From: Marinibaculum pumilum
GTDB lineage: Bacteria > Pseudomonadota > Alphaproteobacteria > Ferrovibrionales > Ferrovibrionaceae
Assembly: GCF_042646425.1 (NCBI RefSeq)
Contig: NZ_JBHRTR010000020.1
Coordinates: 124,001-188,000 of the forward strand
Direction: 5' to 3'
Length of the DNA: 64,000 nucleotides
Shown here: piece after piece, positions 8,347 through 18,697 of the stretch
How positions within the stretch are numbered: position 1 is the first letter of the stretch
How the letters are laid out: each line of letters opens with the position of its first letter
Translations under genes and position numbers: made by a program
The notes under the pieces: generated by a model
What the model was told of the DNA's origin: nothing
The model's input: only the letters and a program-made list of their open reading frames with translations
Databases searched by the model: none

Positions 8347-8835
8347 CTAGCTGCCGGAATCCTCCAGCTCCCCCATCGCCGACTGCATGTAGTTCTGCAG
8401 GCCCAGCTTGCCGATCAGGTCCTTCTGGGTCTCCAGGAAGTCCACATGCTCTTCCTCGGATTCCAGGATGTCCTCCAGGATCTCGCGGCTGATATAGTCC
8501 TGCGCCGTCTCGCAGACTGCAATCGCCGCCCGCAGGTCCGGCATCGCCTTCATCTCGAGGGCGAGGTCGTTGTCGAGCAGCTCCTCGACATTCTCGCCGA
8601 TCAGCAGCTTGCCCAGGTCCTGCAGGTTCGGCAGCCCTTCCAGGAACAGGATCCGCTCCACCAGCTTGTCGGCATGCTTCATCTCGTCGATCGATTCCTC
8701 GTACTCGATCTTGGCGAGGGCATGCAGGCCCCAGTTGCGCAGCATCCTGGCATGCAGGAAGTACTGATTGATCGCCGTGAGCTCGTTGAACAGGATCTTG
8801 TTCAGCTGCTCCAGCACTTCCGGTTTGCCCTTCAT
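8347..8835 (-). CDS. bfr: Bacterioferritin
   Basis: Haem-containing 24-mer ferritin that oxidises Fe(II) and stores it as a ferric mineral. It has 162 residues, the usual size. The di-iron ligands are visible: Glu18, Glu51 and His54 in SIDEMKHADK, then the second half-site in EDILESEEEHVDFLE. Met52 is the expected haem ligand. The ATG at 8835 is chosen over an upstream in-frame Met because a strong ribosome binding site (gaggagg) sits 7 bp before it. It converges on the bfd-like gene, its functional partner. Confidence 0.96.
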   Translation of the reverse strand: MKGKPEVLEQLNKILFNELTAINQYFLHARMLRNWGLHALAKIEYEESIDEMKHADKLVERILFLEGLPNLQDLGKLLIGENVEELLDNDLALEMKAMPDLRAAIAVCETAQDYISREILEDILESEEEHVDFLETQKDLIGKLGLQNYMQSAMGELEDSGS

Positions 8836-9010
8836 GGCACAACCTCCTCGGTCGGGTACGGGGCGGGCATGATAGGGGGCCGCGCCGCCGAGGTCGATTG
8901 CCCGAAGGACGCAGGGACGGCCTGCGGACTCGCCGGGCAAGGGCGGCCTCCGTTATGATCCGCCGGCCGGGCGCGGAACAGCCGGCGCAATTGCCAATGG
9001 GAGGAAGAAG

Positions 9011-10948
<1,938 letters not shown>

Positions 10949-11040
10949 CGCCGGAGCGCAAAGACCGACGGGCCGGGAGCGGCAGCGGCGGACCCCCTCG
11001 GTCGCTGAAGGCGAACAATTCGCGCGACCTGCACTTGACG

Positions 11041-11063
11041 CCCGGCTGCCTCAGGCGGCCGGG
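11041..11063. terminator. Possible bidirectional hairpin between acsA and the SDHAF4-like gene
   Basis: CCCGGCTGCCT (11041-11051) pairs with AGGCGGCCGGG (11053-11063) with one G-T wobble, giving about a 10-bp GC stem with a tight loop. There is no T-run on either side, so it is not a classic intrinsic terminator. Its position between convergent genes is the main support. Confidence 0.35.
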
Positions 11064-11081
11064 CCGGTTGCCCGCAGGGCC

Positions 11082-11279
11082 TCAGAAATCGCTGGCGATG
11101 CCCTTGAACGACCAGTCGCCGTAGCGCGTCGGTTCCGGCCCGTCGGGCCCGCCGATCTCCCCCGGCGCCTGTTCCAGGACATGGGCCGGCTTCGGCTTCT
11201 TCGCGCCCGCGGCAGCCGCGGGGCTCTCGACGCCGGCATCGGTGCCACCGGCTGCCGGTCGCTTCGCGTCCTCGCTCAT
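11082..11279 (-). CDS. DUF1674 / SDHAF4-like succinate dehydrogenase assembly factor
   Basis: A 65-residue protein whose C-terminal half, EIGGPDGPEPTRYGDWSFKG with the terminal SDF, is the conserved DUF1674 motif. The eukaryotic homologue Sdh8/SDHAF4 binds the flavinated SdhA subunit before assembly. The N-terminal half is Ala/Gly/Lys-rich and probably disordered. It is divergent from htpX. In many alphaproteobacteria this gene, htpX and rsmB stay together, supporting the call. Confidence 0.85.
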   Translation of the reverse strand: MSEDAKRPAAGGTDAGVESPAAAAGAKKPKPAHVLEQAPGEIGGPDGPEPTRYGDWSFKGIASDF

Positions 11280-11330
11280 CGCTCCTCCTCTCCGTTCCGG
11301 TCACCATGCGGGGGCCGGAATGCATCTCGC

Positions 11331-11358
11331 CTTGGCAGCGTCCTGTCCCTACATATAG
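11331..11358 (+). promoter_or_regulatory. Candidate RpoH (sigma-32) promoter of htpX
   Basis: CTTG at 11331-11334, a 17-bp spacer and CATATAGG at 11352-11359 match the alphaproteobacterial heat-shock pattern CTTG-N17-CyTAT. It lies about 90 bp upstream of htpX, a heat-shock protease in other bacteria. Read by eye. Confidence 0.5.
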
Positions 11359-11446
11359 GCCGGTCCCCCGGCGGCGCCCAACCGGACCGGCAGCCCTGCC
11401 GGAAGCCTCTGGCCGGGGGACGCCTGACACTGGGAAGTGAACCGCA

Positions 11447-12418
11447 ATGAACATGTTCCGTACCGGCATCCTGCTCGCGGCCATGACCGCGCTGTTCATG
11501 GGTATCGGCTACCTGATCGGCGGCGAGGCCGGCATGCTGATCGCGCTGGCGGTGGCGGCGGCGATGAACCTGTTCGCCTACTGGAACAGCGACAAGATGG
11601 TGCTGCGCATGTACCGCGCGCGCCAGGTCGATGCCCGCACGGCGCCGGAATTCTATGCCATCGTGGAACGGCTGGCCGGCAATGCCGGGCTGCCGATGCC
11701 GAAGGTCTATGTCATCGACACGCCACAGCCCAACGCCTTCGCCACCGGCCGCAATCCGCAGAACGCGGCGGTGGCGGCGACCACCGGCCTGCTGAACAGC
11801 CTCAGCCGGGACGAGATCGCCGGCGTGATGGCGCACGAACTGGCACATGTGAAGAACCGCGACACCCTGATCATGACGATCACGGCGACCCTGGCCGGCG
11901 CGATCTCCATGCTGGCCAATTTCGCGCTGTTCTTCGGCGGCAGCCGCAACAACCCGCTGGGCATCGTCGGCTCCATCGCGCTGATGATCCTGGCGCCCCT
12001 GGCGGCGGCCCTGGTGCAGATGGCGATCAGCCGGACCCGGGAATATGGCGCCGACCGCGGCGGCGCGGAGATTTCCGGCCAGCCGATGGCGTTGGCCAGC
12101 GCGCTGGGCAAGATCGAGCGCATCGCGCGCGGCGGCCCGGTCAACCAGACGGCGGAGGAGAACCCGGCCTCCGCCCAGCTGTTCATCATCAACCCGCTGA
12201 GCGGGCGCGGCGCCGACAACCTGTTCGCCACCCATCCCAGCACCGCCAACCGGATCGCCCGCCTGCAGGAACTCGCCTCGAGCATGGGCGGCATGCCGGC
12301 AGCTGGCCGGTCCGCCCCCGCGGCCCGCCGCACGGCCGGCCGGCCGGCACCGGAACCGACCCGCTCCGGTGGTGCCGTCCCGCAGGCGGGACGCCGCCGG
12401 CCCGGGCCCTGGTCGTGA
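11447..12418 (+). CDS. htpX: Membrane zinc metalloprotease HtpX (M48)
   Basis: Inner-membrane M48 peptidase that degrades misfolded membrane proteins. It has 323 residues. Two N-terminal membrane segments (residues ~5-50) are followed by the zinc site HELAHVKNRD, two more hydrophobic segments and the third-ligand motif REYGADRGGAEIS. HPSTANRIARLQ near the end is the usual late motif. The last ~35 residues are a Pro/Ala/Arg tail beyond the typical ~290-residue length. The start at 11447 has gggaag upstream. A heat-shock-type promoter is proposed above it. It overlaps rsmB by 4 bp. Confidence 0.95.
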   Translation: MNMFRTGILLAAMTALFMGIGYLIGGEAGMLIALAVAAAMNLFAYWNSDKMVLRMYRARQVDARTAPEFYAIVERLAGNAGLPMPKVYVIDTPQPNAFATGRNPQNAAVAATTGLLNSLSRDEIAGVMAHELAHVKNRDTLIMTITATLAGAISMLANFALFFGGSRNNPLGIVGSIALMILAPLAAALVQMAISRTREYGADRGGAEISGQPMALASALGKIERIARGGPVNQTAEENPASAQLFIINPLSGRGADNLFATHPSTANRIARLQELASSMGGMPAAGRSAPAARRTAGRPAPEPTRSGGAVPQAGRRRPGPWS

Positions 12419-13878
12419 CCGGTCGCGGCAGGCCCGATCGCGGCGCCTCCGGGGCGACGCAGCGGCGCGCCCCGTCCGGGGCTGCGGGGGCGCGGAAGCC
12501 GCGCGGGCCGAGAAACGGCCCCCGGAGCGCGCCGGAGCGGACCGCAGGCCGCGATCCCGATGCGCTCGGGGATGCCGCACGCCAGGCCGCTGCAGGGCTT
12601 CTGACCGAGGTGCTGGAGGAAGGGCGCAGCTTCGATCGTGCCTTTGCCGCAGCCTGCAGCGGCGACGGCCGCCTTGCCGCGCGCGACGATCGCGACCGCG
12701 CCTTCGTGCGGGCGTTGTGCATGGCGGTGCTGCGCCACCTGCGGCCGATCGATGCCACGGTCGCAGACCGCCTTGCCCGGCCGCTGCGCCCGGGCAAGGC
12801 CTCCAGCCCGGCCATCGCCGCGCTGCGCCTGGGCGCGGCACAGATCCTGTACCTGGACGTTCCCGATCATGCCGCCGTGCATTCCAGTGTCGCGATGCTG
12901 CCGCCGCACTCCCCCTTTCGTGGCCTGGTCAATGCCGTGCTGCGACGGATCGCCGGCGAAAAGGCCGCGATCCTGGCCGCGGAGCGGCCGCTGGCGGCGC
13001 TGCCGGACTGGCTCCGCGACAGCTGGCTGGCCGCCTATGGCGCGGATCGCGCCGCGGCGATAGCTACGGCCAGCCTGGCGGAAGCCCCCCTCGACATCAC
13101 CGTACGGTCAGATGCCGGTGGCTGGGCGGAGCGCCTGGAAGCGGAGCGCCTGTCCGGCAACAGCCTGCGCCGGGCGGCCGGCGGCCGCATCGAGGGCCTG
13201 CCGGGTTTCCGCGACGGCGCCTGGTGGGTGCAGGATGCGGCGGCCGCGCTGCCGGCACGGGCCCTGGCGACCACCCTGCGCGACGGCGGCGGCCTGGAGG
13301 GGCTGCAGCTGCTGGACATGTGCGCAGCGCCCGGCGGCAAAACGGCGCAGCTGGCGGCCATGGGCGCGTCGGTGACGGCGCTGGACCAGGATCCCGCACG
13401 GCTTGCCCGGCTGACGGAGAACCTGGCCCGCCTGGGACTGTCGGCGGAAACCGCGGCGGCGGACGCCGCGGCATGGCCGGATCCGCGCCGTTTCGACGGC
13501 GTCCTGCTGGACGCGCCCTGTTCCGCGACCGGCACCCTGCGCCGGCATCCGGATATTCTGCACCTGCGGCGTGCCGGCGACATCGCCGCAATCACCGCGA
13601 TGCAGGACCGGCTTCTGGATGCCGCCATTGCGCGGCTGTCGCCCGGCGCGCCGCTGCTCTACTGCGTCTGCAGCCTGCAGCCGGAGGAAGGGCCGCAGCG
13701 GATCGCCGCGGCGCTGTCGCGCCATCCGGACCTGTGCCAGGTGCCGCTGGCCCCGGCGGCACTCGGCCTGCCCGCCGGGGCGGCCTGCGGCGACGGACTG
13801 CTGACCGCACCGGATCTCTGGCCGGAGCGTGGTGGCCTGGACGGGTTCTACCTGGCCCTGCTGCGGACGGCGGACTGA
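12415..13878 (+). CDS. rsmB: 16S rRNA m5C967 methyltransferase (RsmB/Fmu-like)
   Basis: SAM-dependent RNA cytosine-5 methyltransferase. Starting at GTG 12415, overlapping the htpX stop as GTGA, it gives 487 residues. The first ~55 are Arg/Pro/Gly-rich and unlike the family, so a later start is possible. An N-terminal NusB-like helical domain (about residues 60-190, with AVHSSVAMLP and GLVNAVLRRIAGE) is followed by the catalytic domain: LLDMCAAPGGKTAQL (SAM), DAPCSATGTLRRHPD (catalytic/resolving Cys) and LLYCVCSLQPEEG (nucleophile Cys). It converges on the amidase gene 17 bp away. Confidence 0.9.
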   Translation: MTGRGRPDRGASGATQRRAPSGAAGARKPRGPRNGPRSAPERTAGRDPDALGDAARQAAAGLLTEVLEEGRSFDRAFAAACSGDGRLAARDDRDRAFVRALCMAVLRHLRPIDATVADRLARPLRPGKASSPAIAALRLGAAQILYLDVPDHAAVHSSVAMLPPHSPFRGLVNAVLRRIAGEKAAILAAERPLAALPDWLRDSWLAAYGADRAAAIATASLAEAPLDITVRSDAGGWAERLEAERLSGNSLRRAAGGRIEGLPGFRDGAWWVQDAAAALPARALATTLRDGGGLEGLQLLDMCAAPGGKTAQLAAMGASVTALDQDPARLARLTENLARLGLSAETAAADAAAWPDPRRFDGVLLDAPCSATGTLRRHPDILHLRRAGDIAAITAMQDRLLDAAIARLSPGAPLLYCVCSLQPEEGPQRIAAALSRHPDLCQVPLAPAALGLPAGAACGDGLLTAPDLWPERGGLDGFYLALLRTAD

Positions 13879-13895
13879 GACGTTAAACGGGGCGC

Positions 13896-14723
13896 TCAGG
13901 CGCCCGCCTGGATCCGCAGTTCTCCCGCCACCGTGGCGATCCGGTTGCCGAGGATGGCGGCGATCCGGCGCCGGCTTTCGGTCTGCGCCAGCAGGCGCTC
14001 GTCCTGGGGATTCGACAGGAAGCCGGTCTCCAGCAGGACGGCCGGCACCTGCGCCGACTTCAGCACCGCGAAGCTGGCGGAGCGCATCGGGTTGTAGAGC
14101 AGGTCGATCTGGCCCACGAGGCCGGAGACCAGCTTCTGCTTGGCGGTGCGGGAGGCATGGTGGCTGTAGCGATGGGCGAGATCCTGCAGGATCATCGCCA
14201 CCGCGGCGTCGGTATGGCTGAGATCGACGCCGTACAGCCGGTCGACCCGGTTTTCCGTGGAGGCGAGGGCGTCGGCCAGGCCATCGGAGGCGCGCTCCGA
14301 CAGGGTATAGGCGGACAGGCCGCGCGCGGCCGGGGTCGGAGCGGCATCGGCATGGATCGAGATGAACAGGTCGGCATCCATCTCCTCGGCAAAGGCGATG
14401 CGGTCGTTCAGCGGCAGGAAGACGTCGCCGTCGCGGGTCAGCAGGATCTCCGGCCCGCCGGAGCGGCCGATGCGGTCGCGGATCGTACGGCAGATGTCGA
14501 GGGTGACGTCCTTCTCCCGCACCCCCGTGACGCCGAGCGCGCCCGGATCGCGCCCGCCATGGCCGGGGTCCAGCACCACCTTCGCCCGCGGCAGGCCCTG
14601 CCGCAGGTGGAAGGGCCGCGGGCGCGGCAGCGGGGTCGCGGCCAGCGCCGGGCCGGCGGCCCCCAGCAGGGCGGCACCCGCCGCCAGCGAGAACAGTGTC
14701 CGGTTGAAGTCTCGTCGGTTCAT
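13896..14723 (-). CDS. Tat-exported N-acetylmuramoyl-L-alanine amidase (Amidase_3)
   Basis: Zinc amidase cleaving the bond between MurNAc and L-Ala in peptidoglycan. It has 275 residues from the ATG at 14723 (a GTG 15 bp earlier is also open). The Tat signal MNRRDFNRTLF plus a hydrophobic Ala-rich stretch ending ALAA shows periplasmic export. Catalytic-domain marks are VVLDPGHGGRDPGA (first His), REKDVTLDI (Glu), FISIHADA (second His) and VLLETGFLSNPQDE (catalytic Glu). There is no AMIN domain, unlike enterobacterial AmiB/AmiC. It is divergent from rpe across about 250 bp. Confidence 0.92.
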   Translation of the reverse strand: MNRRDFNRTLFSLAAGAALLGAAGPALAATPLPRPRPFHLRQGLPRAKVVLDPGHGGRDPGALGVTGVREKDVTLDICRTIRDRIGRSGGPEILLTRDGDVFLPLNDRIAFAEEMDADLFISIHADAAPTPAARGLSAYTLSERASDGLADALASTENRVDRLYGVDLSHTDAAVAMILQDLAHRYSHHASRTAKQKLVSGLVGQIDLLYNPMRSASFAVLKSAQVPAVLLETGFLSNPQDERLLAQTESRRRIAAILGNRIATVAGELRIQAGA

Positions 14724-14970
14724 GCGATTGGGATCCACGCTTCCGGCCGGTTCGGACTACGAAGGGGTCCGGTTCCGGTGCACAATGGCCTCTGGCAGCC
14801 TTGGCGGCCCGGTCCGAATCGGATGGACGCTACGGTGCCGGGCCCCCCGCCTTCCGTCAATCAGTGAAATCAGTATGCCAGGAAATTCTCGAAAGTCATT
14901 GATTTTCATGTCTTTTGACCCGACAACCGAAGCCATTGCCGTTGCCATGGGAAGCTGATACCACCCGACG

Positions 14971-15636
14971 ATGACCCGACCGATTCGCATCGCGCCCTCC
15001 ATCCTGTCCGCCGATTTCGCCCGCCTGGGCGCGGAGGTGACGGCGATCGATCGTGCCGGCGCCGACTATATCCATGTCGACGTGATGGACGGCCATTTCG
15101 TGCCGAACCTGACGATCGGGCCGATCGTCGTCTCCGCGCTGCGGCCGCACAGCACAAAGCCCTTCGACGTGCATCTGATGATTGCTCCGGTCGATCCCTA
15201 TATCCCGGCCTTTGCCGAGGCCGGCGCCGACATCATCACCGTGCATGCCGAGGCGGGTCCCCACCTGCACCGGTCGCTGCAGCTGATCCGGTCGCTGGGC
15301 AGGAAGGCCGGCGTGTCGCTCAACCCCGGCACCCCGGCCGAGGCGGCGATCGCCGTCCTGGACATGGTCGACCTGGTCCTGGTGATGAGCGTCAATCCCG
15401 GCTTCGGCGGACAGGGCTTCATCGCCAGCCAGCTGGAGAAGATCGCACGGCTGCGGGCGGCGATCGACGCGACCGGCCGGCAGATCGACCTGGAGGTGGA
15501 TGGCGGCATCAATGTCGAGACCGCGCGCCGGGTCGTCGCGGCCGGCGCCGACGTGCTGGTTGCCGGCACCGCCAGCTTCGCCGGCGGCGAATCCGCCTAT
15601 GCGGAGAATATCCGCCGGCTGCGCGAGGCGGCATGA
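14971..15636 (+). CDS. rpe: Ribulose-phosphate 3-epimerase
   Basis: Interconverts ribulose-5-phosphate and xylulose-5-phosphate (pentose phosphate and Calvin pathways). It has 221 residues. TIM-barrel motifs are all present: IAPSILSADFARLG, IHVDVMDGHFVPNLTIGP, DVHLMI, GVSLNPGTP, VLVMSVNPGFGGQGF, EVDGGIN and GADVLVAGTASF. The ~230 bp upstream contains an AT-richer stretch (about 14862-14920) that likely holds its promoter. The stop overlaps the start of the heparinase-like gene (ATGATG). Confidence 0.97.
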   Translation: MTRPIRIAPSILSADFARLGAEVTAIDRAGADYIHVDVMDGHFVPNLTIGPIVVSALRPHSTKPFDVHLMIAPVDPYIPAFAEAGADIITVHAEAGPHLHRSLQLIRSLGRKAGVSLNPGTPAEAAIAVLDMVDLVLVMSVNPGFGGQGFIASQLEKIARLRAAIDATGRQIDLEVDGGINVETARRVVAAGADVLVAGTASFAGGESAYAENIRRLREAA

Positions 15637-17444
15637 TGCGCGCGGACCCGCTGGACCGGCCGGCCGCCCCCAGCGAAGGGCGGGGCAAGTCAGGCAGCGG
15701 GCAGAAGGCGCAGCGCAGCGCCGGCAGCCTGGTGGTGACGGCGCCGCCGCGCGGCCCGGGCGGCGGCCTGCCGGCGCTGCCGGAGAATGTGGCGGCGCAG
15801 CGCCGCGGCCCCTGGCAGCGGCTGCGCGACAGACTGGCGCCGAAGATCTTCGAGACCGGCCTGTACAACTATTTCCTGAGCGACTCGCCGCCGAAGGACC
15901 TCGTGTTTCGCCCGCGGGCGCGCCTGCCCGGCGATGCCGAGCATGGCCTGTCGCTGCTGGACGGGGTGATCCGGGTGCAGGGGCTGGAAAGCGACCTGCC
16001 GAAGGAGGATCCCTGGGGACGGGAGCCCGCCGATCCCGGCCTGGCGGCCTGGCTGCATGGCTTTGAGTTCCTGCGCGACCTGCATGCCATCACCGGCGAC
16101 CGCCAGGCGGAGGCGGCGGAGCGTGCGCGCCGCCTGGTCGGCGCCTGGTTGAGCCGGCATCCGCGCTGGCACCGGATCTGCTGGCGGACCGACATCCTTT
16201 CGGTGCGACTGCTGAACTGGCTGACCTTCGCCGACCCGCTGCTGCGCGGCAGCGATGCCGCGTTCCGCAAGGCCTTCCTGGAGGGGCTGTCGCGCCAGGC
16301 CCGCCACCTGTCGGACGCGCTGCGCCTGCGGCAGGCCGGCGTGGAACCCGTGCTGGCCTGGACCGCGCTTTGCACGGCGGCGCTCTGCCTGCCGGACCTG
16401 GAGCGTCGCCGGGAAGCCGCCTTTGCCGGCCTGGCGCGGATCCTCAATGCCGAGATCCTGCCCGATGGCATGCACCGGTCCCGCAACCCGTCCCGCCAGT
16501 ACCGGCTGCTGGCGATCCTGGCAGGCTTGCGCCGCACCTGCCTGGACGCCAACTGGGAGGCGCCGGAAGCCCTGGCCAATGCGGTGGACCGGATGGCGCC
16601 GATGCTGCGCACCCTGCGCCATGGCGATGGCGGGCTGGCGGTCTTCCACGGGGCGGTAGAGGAGCGGGCCAGCCGCATCGACGCCGCGCTGAAGCTGGCC
16701 GACAGCAAGGCGAAGCCGCTGGAGAGCGCCCCCTACGGCCAGTACGAGCGGGCCGAGGCGAAGCGGGCGGTGCTGCTGATGGATGTCGGCTGGCCGGTGC
16801 CCGACACCACCGACGCGCCGCACCTGTCGCCGCTGGCGATGGAGTTCAGCCATGGCCGCGACCGGATCATCGTGAATTGCGGTACCGCGGCCGATCCGCA
16901 CTGGCGCAGCGCCCTGGCCGGGACCGCCGCTCATTCCACCCTGACGGTGGCGGAGGAGGATGCCCTGCCGGCCGGCTGGCTGGCGGCGCCGCTGCCGCCG
17001 GCGCCCACCGTCACCCGGCAGATCCAGGACGGCAATTTCTGGATCGAGGGGGAGCATGCCGGCTATGAGGCGCGCTTCGGTCTGCGCCATCGCCGGCGGC
17101 TCTACCTGCATGCCGATGGCGACGACCTGCGGGGCGAGGACATGCTGCGCAAGCTGCGGCGGGCCGACGGCAGCCGGCCGGAGGATTGCCCGCTGACGAT
17201 CCGCTTCCACCTGCATCCGGAGATCCGCGCCTCCCTGCTGCATGACGGTGCGCAGGCAATCCTGAAGACGACCTCCGGCAAGGGCTGGCGGATGCGGGTC
17301 GCCGGCGGCGGCATGGCGCTGGAGGAAAGCGTCTATCTGGGTGCCGACGGGATCCGCCGACGCAGCCAGCAGATCGTGCTGAACGGCATCACCGCCGGCG
17401 ACACCACCATCGTCAAATGGGCGCTGGCGAAACTGACGGGATGA
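15633..17444 (+). CDS. Heparinase II/III family protein
   Basis: A 603-residue protein of the bacterial heparinase II/III-like family: an N-terminal alpha/alpha toroid (about residues 100-330, including HRICWRTDILSVRLLNWLTF) and a C-terminal beta-sandwich domain (about 370-590, including HLSPLAMEFSHGRDRIIVNCG, DPHWRSALAGTAAHSTLTV and EGEHAGYEARFG). No obvious signal peptide is present. Family members cleave uronic-acid polysaccharides by beta-elimination, but this conserved alphaproteobacterial branch has no proven substrate. Coupling to rpe upstream and to a glycosyltransferase downstream (4-bp overlap) suggests a role in envelope or exopolysaccharide turnover. Confidence 0.85.
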   Translation: MMRADPLDRPAAPSEGRGKSGSGQKAQRSAGSLVVTAPPRGPGGGLPALPENVAAQRRGPWQRLRDRLAPKIFETGLYNYFLSDSPPKDLVFRPRARLPGDAEHGLSLLDGVIRVQGLESDLPKEDPWGREPADPGLAAWLHGFEFLRDLHAITGDRQAEAAERARRLVGAWLSRHPRWHRICWRTDILSVRLLNWLTFADPLLRGSDAAFRKAFLEGLSRQARHLSDALRLRQAGVEPVLAWTALCTAALCLPDLERRREAAFAGLARILNAEILPDGMHRSRNPSRQYRLLAILAGLRRTCLDANWEAPEALANAVDRMAPMLRTLRHGDGGLAVFHGAVEERASRIDAALKLADSKAKPLESAPYGQYERAEAKRAVLLMDVGWPVPDTTDAPHLSPLAMEFSHGRDRIIVNCGTAADPHWRSALAGTAAHSTLTVAEEDALPAGWLAAPLPPAPTVTRQIQDGNFWIEGEHAGYEARFGLRHRRRLYLHADGDDLRGEDMLRKLRRADGSRPEDCPLTIRFHLHPEIRASLLHDGAQAILKTTSGKGWRMRVAGGGMALEESVYLGADGIRRRSQQIVLNGITAGDTTIVKWALAKLTG

Positions 17445-18613
17445 CCGACCGGCAGGCCGGCCAGGCCAATCCCAGGGGGCGCATCCTCTATCTCAGCCAC
17501 GAGGCGCTGTTCTTCACCACCCATCGCATGCCGGTCGGCGTGGCGATGCGCGAGGCAGGCTTCGACGTGCATGTCGCCGCGCCGCCGGATCCGCGCGGCA
17601 TCGAACGGATCGAGCGGGCGGGGCTGACCTTCCATCCGATCCCGCTGGCCCGCGGCGGCCGCAACCCGCTGGCGGAACTGAAGCTTCTGGCCAGCATCTC
17701 CTACATCGTCGGCCAGGTTGAACCGGACCTGGTGCACCATGTCTCGATGAAGCCGGTGATCTGGGGCGGCATCGCCACCCGGCTGCTGGGCGTGCCCGCC
17801 GTGGTCCATGCGATCACCGGGCTGGGCTATCTGTTCATCCGCAGCGGGCCGGTGGCCTGGGCGCAGCGGCAGGCGGTGAAGGCGCTGTTCCGCTTTGCCA
17901 TCGGGCATGGCAACGGCCGGGTCATCTTCCAGAATGGCGACGACCGCGACCTGTTCCTGCGCCACCGCCTGGCGCGGCCCGAGCGGATCGTCATGATCCG
18001 CGGCTGCGGCGTCGACATGACCGAGTTCAGCCCCGCGCCGGAACCGGAGGGGCCGCCGGTGGTGATGTTCCCGGCACGGCTGATCGGCGACAAGGGGCTG
18101 AACGAGTTCATCGCCGCCGCCCGCATCCTGAAGGACCGCGGGTCCCCGGCCCGCTTCGTCCTGGTCGGCCGGCACGATCCGCAGAACCCGACCGATGTCG
18201 GCGCCGAGCAGGTGGCCGCCTGGCAGGCGGAGGGGCTGGTGGAGGTGCGCGGCTATTCCGATGCCATGCAGGCGACCCTGAACGAGGCGCATATCGTCTG
18301 CCTGCCTTCCTACCGCGAGGGGCTGCCCCGCACCCTGATCGAAGCGGCGGCCTGCGGCCGTGCCATCGTCACGACCGACGTGCCCGGCTGCCGCGAGGTG
18401 GTGCGCCATGGCGAGAATGGCCTGCTGGTGCCGGTCCGTGACGGCGCGGCGCTGGCGGAGGCCCTTGCCGCGCTGGTCGACGACCCGGCGCGCCGCCGGC
18501 AGATGGCCGCCCGCGGCCGGGAGATCGCGATGGCGGAATTCTCCGTCGAGCGGTTCGTGGCGGAAAGCATGGATTGCTACCGCGCCGTGCTGCCGGCCGG
18601 GCGGCTGCCGTGA
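17441..18613 (+). CDS. GT4-family glycosyltransferase
   Basis: 390 residues from the ATG at 17441, overlapping the heparinase-like stop as ATGA. GT-B fold: an N-terminal domain starting ILYLSHEALFFTTHRMPVGVAM, the segment HHVSMKPVIWGGIATRL, then VVMFPARLIGDKGLNEF, FVLVGRHDP and the nucleotide-sugar motif YREGLPRTLIEAAACG with the E-x7-E pair. It resembles PglA/CapM-type enzymes that add the second sugar to an undecaprenyl-diphosphate-linked acetamido sugar. The next two genes (initiating transferase and 4,6-dehydratase) fit that role. Exact donor and acceptor cannot be read from sequence. Confidence 0.87.
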   Translation: MTDRQAGQANPRGRILYLSHEALFFTTHRMPVGVAMREAGFDVHVAAPPDPRGIERIERAGLTFHPIPLARGGRNPLAELKLLASISYIVGQVEPDLVHHVSMKPVIWGGIATRLLGVPAVVHAITGLGYLFIRSGPVAWAQRQAVKALFRFAIGHGNGRVIFQNGDDRDLFLRHRLARPERIVMIRGCGVDMTEFSPAPEPEGPPVVMFPARLIGDKGLNEFIAAARILKDRGSPARFVLVGRHDPQNPTDVGAEQVAAWQAEGLVEVRGYSDAMQATLNEAHIVCLPSYREGLPRTLIEAAACGRAIVTTDVPGCREVVRHGENGLLVPVRDGAALAEALAALVDDPARRRQMAARGREIAMAEFSVERFVAESMDCYRAVLPAGRLP

Positions 18614-18697
18614 CGCCGGACACGCCATCGGTCCCCACCCATCCACTTGCCCATGGGGCATTTGCCTATGGGCCGGCGCGGGGCTAAGGACTGCGCG

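Noticed and set aside
13890..13905. Terminator hairpin between rsmB and the amidase gene
   Set aside because: gggcgc/gcgccc is only a 6-bp stem, overlaps the amidase stop region and has no T-run.
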